A DNA stretch of 40,950 nt from positions 2,653-43,602 of the forward strand of contig MEEK01000024.1 of assembly GCA_001724425.1 (NCBI GenBank), in the 5' to 3' direction. Both the position numbers and the translations under genes were made by a program. The notes beneath the pieces are model-generated. The model made no database searches. It had not been told where the DNA came from and was given only the letters and a program-made list of their open reading frames with translations. The DNA comes from Microbacterium sp. SCN 70-27. Its GTDB lineage: Bacteria; Actinomycetota; Actinomycetes; Actinomycetales; Microbacteriaceae. Shown piece after piece: positions 39,513 to 40,950 of this stretch (position 1 is the stretch's first letter; the number at the start of each line of letters is the position of its first letter).

Positions 39513-40950
39513 ATGACGAACACCACACTGGATGCCTCGCTCGCCGTCCTGATCCTCGCAGCCGGGCAGGGCACCCGCATGAAGTCCGCCCTGCCGAAGG
39601 TGCTGCACCGCATCGGCGGGCGCCCGCTCGTCGGGCACGTCCTCGACACGGCGCGCGACCTCGCGCCCGCGCACGTGCTGGTCGTCGTCCGCCACGAGCG
39701 CGACCAGGTCGCCGAGGCGGTCAGCGGAATCGCCGACGAGGTCACGGTCGTCGACCAGGACGAGATCCCCGGTACCGGCCGCGCCGTCGAGGTCGCGCTC
39801 GCCGCCGTCCCCGACTTCGCGGGCGACGTCCTCGTGCTCTCGGGCGACGTCCCGCTGCTGGATGCCGACACCCTGGCATCCCTCCTCGCCGACCACCGCG
39901 CCTCGGGCGCCGCGGTCACGCTCCTGTCGGCCGTCCTCCCCGACGCCACCGGATACGGCCGCGTCATCCGCGCCGCGGACGGCACCGTCGCGCGGATCGT
40001 CGAGCAGAAGGATGCCACGGCCGTCGAGGCCGCCGTCACCGAGATCAACGCGGGCGTCTACGTCTTCCGCGCCCCCGTGCTGCGCGCCGAGCTCGCCCGC
40101 GTCGGCACCGCGAACGCGCAGGGGGAGAAGTACCTCACCGACGTCATCGCCCTCGCCCGCGCGGCGGGCGAGCAGGTCACGGCATCCGTCGTCGCCGACG
40201 TGACCCTGACCCTCGGCGTCAACGACCGCGCGCAGCTGGCCGAGGCGGGGCGCATCCTCAACGCCCGCACCGTCCGCCGCTGGCAGCTCGCCGGTGCCAC
40301 CATCCAGGACCCGGCGACGACGTGGATCGACGTCACGGCGGAGCTCGCCCCCGACGTCACGGTCCTCCCGAACACGCACATCCTCCGGGCCACGACGATC
40401 GCCACGGGCGCCACGGTGGGCCCGGACACGACGCTCGAGGACTGCGAGGTCGGCGAGAACGCGACCGTCCGCCGCGCCGACGCGACCCTCGCCGTCATCG
40501 GCGCCGGTGCCACGGTCGGCCCGTTCGCATACCTGCGCCCCGGCACCGTGCTCGCCGAGAAGGGCAAGATCGGCACGTTCGTCGAGACGAAGAACTCCAC
40601 GATCGGCGAGGGCAGCAAGGTCCCGCACCTCTCCTACATCGGCGACACGACGATCGGCCGCGGAGTCAACCTCGGCGCGGGCGCGATCACGGCGAACTAC
40701 GACGACCTCGCGAAGCACCGCACCGAGATCGGCGACGAGGTCCACTCCGGCTCGCACAACGTGTTCGTCGCGCCCGTTAGGATCGGAGATGGCGCCAAGA
40801 CCGGCGCCGGCGCCGTGATCCGCAAGGATGTCCCCGCCGGTGCGCTCGCCTTGAGCGTCGCCCCTCAGCGCAACGTCGAGGGGTGGGTCGAGAATCACCG
40901 ACCGGGAACGGCGGCGGCGGATGCCGCGGCGCGTGCCCGGTCCGCACAGG
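39513..40950 (+). CDS. glmU: Bifunctional GlcNAc-1-phosphate uridyltransferase / glucosamine-1-phosphate acetyltransferase, C-terminus outside window
   Basis: Makes UDP-GlcNAc for peptidoglycan. 479 codons are visible; the C-terminal tail runs off the window. N-terminal pyrophosphorylase: VLILAAGQGTRMKSALPKVLH, with SGDVPLLD, ATGYGRVIR and EINAGVYVF. The C-terminal left-handed beta-helix shows hexapeptide repeats (IATGATVGPDTTLEDCEVGENATV) and the acetyltransferase residues around FVETKNSTIGEGSKVPHLSYIGD and GAGAITANYDD. The ATG at 39513 is one base after the tRNA 3' end, so there is no room for a normal ribosome site; GGAG in the tRNA acceptor is 1 nt away. In M. tuberculosis glmU (Rv1018c) lies in the same wider neighbourhood. 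Confidence 0.96.
   Translation, partial: MTNTTLDASLAVLILAAGQGTRMKSALPKVLHRIGGRPLVGHVLDTARDLAPAHVLVVVRHERDQVAEAVSGIADEVTVVDQDEIPGTGRAVEVALAAVPDFAGDVLVLSGDVPLLDADTLASLLADHRASGAAVTLLSAVLPDATGYGRVIRAADGTVARIVEQKDATAVEAAVTEINAGVYVFRAPVLRAELARVGTANAQGEKYLTDVIALARAAGEQVTASVVADVTLTLGVNDRAQLAEAGRILNARTVRRWQLAGATIQDPATTWIDVTAELAPDVTVLPNTHILRATTIATGATVGPDTTLEDCEVGENATVRRADATLAVIGAGATVGPFAYLRPGTVLAEKGKIGTFVETKNSTIGEGSKVPHLSYIGDTTIGRGVNLGAGAITANYDDLAKHRTEIGDEVHSGSHNVFVAPVRIGDGAKTGAGAVIRKDVPAGALALSVAPQRNVEGWVENHRPGTAAADAAARARSAQ

Noticed and set aside
38886..40898. 670-codon minus-strand frame opposite glmU and the tRNA
   Set aside because: Crosses a tRNA gene and glmU in antisense; no motif.

Overview
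This is GC-rich (about 70%) actinobacterial chromosome, most likely from a Microbacteriaceae member such as Microbacterium. The evidence is the codon bias toward G/C, many leaderless promoters (TANNNT box 6-9 nt before ATG/GTG), an actinobacterial protein O-mannosyltransferase beside rsmI, the coproporphyrin-dependent haem pathway, an Eis-like acetyltransferase, and a gene order (pmt/rsmI ... metG-tatD ... rsmA-ispE ... glmU) that I recall from Mycobacterium tuberculosis. I see no phage, insertion sequence, CRISPR array or rRNA. The assignment comes from reading the sequence, not from a database search.

Layout. 1-5.5 kb: hrpA helicase (C-terminus off the window), pmt and divergent rsmI. 5.5-12.7 kb: a maltodextrin block, with a family 13 glycosidase, malG, malF and malE on the minus strand and a divergent LacI-type regulator; palindromic operator candidates lie in the shared promoter region. 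12.8-15.2 kb: metG and tatD. 15.2-18.8 kb, minus strand: hemA, a LacI-family regulator coupled to it, and an MFS exporter. 18.8-27.4 kb, plus strand: hemE-cgoX-chdC-cpfC-hemC-hemD-hemB-hemL, all overlapping by 1-4 nt after hemE. With hemA this covers every step from glutamyl-tRNA to haem b. 27.4-28.9 kb: a repeat array, then an unknown membrane protein. 28.9-33.1 kb: rsmA, an aldo-keto reductase, ispE and an Eis-like acetyltransferase. 33.1-33.9 kb: a second repeat cluster and a 15-copy heptamer repeat. 33.9-35.7 kb: an ABC-F ATPase. 35.7-38.3 kb: a persulfide-response locus. 38.4-39.4 kb: marR, palindromic repeats and a gene remnant. 39.4 kb to the end: tRNA-Gln and glmU (C-terminus off the window).

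Three things stand out. First, the persulfide locus: a CoA-disulfide reductase-rhodanese fusion under a promoter with a CsoR/CstR-type operator, then two paralogous Cys-rich microproteins (53 and 38 aa) on either side of a CstR-like repressor. The microproteins have no function I know of. Second, six copies of an element that is always 76 bp long, with 11-15 bp inverted ends, in two clusters of three with opposite orientation. Third, a heptamer tandem repeat next to the ABC-F promoter. In addition, the 7-mer GGATGCC/GGCATCC is strongly over-represented across genes and strands.
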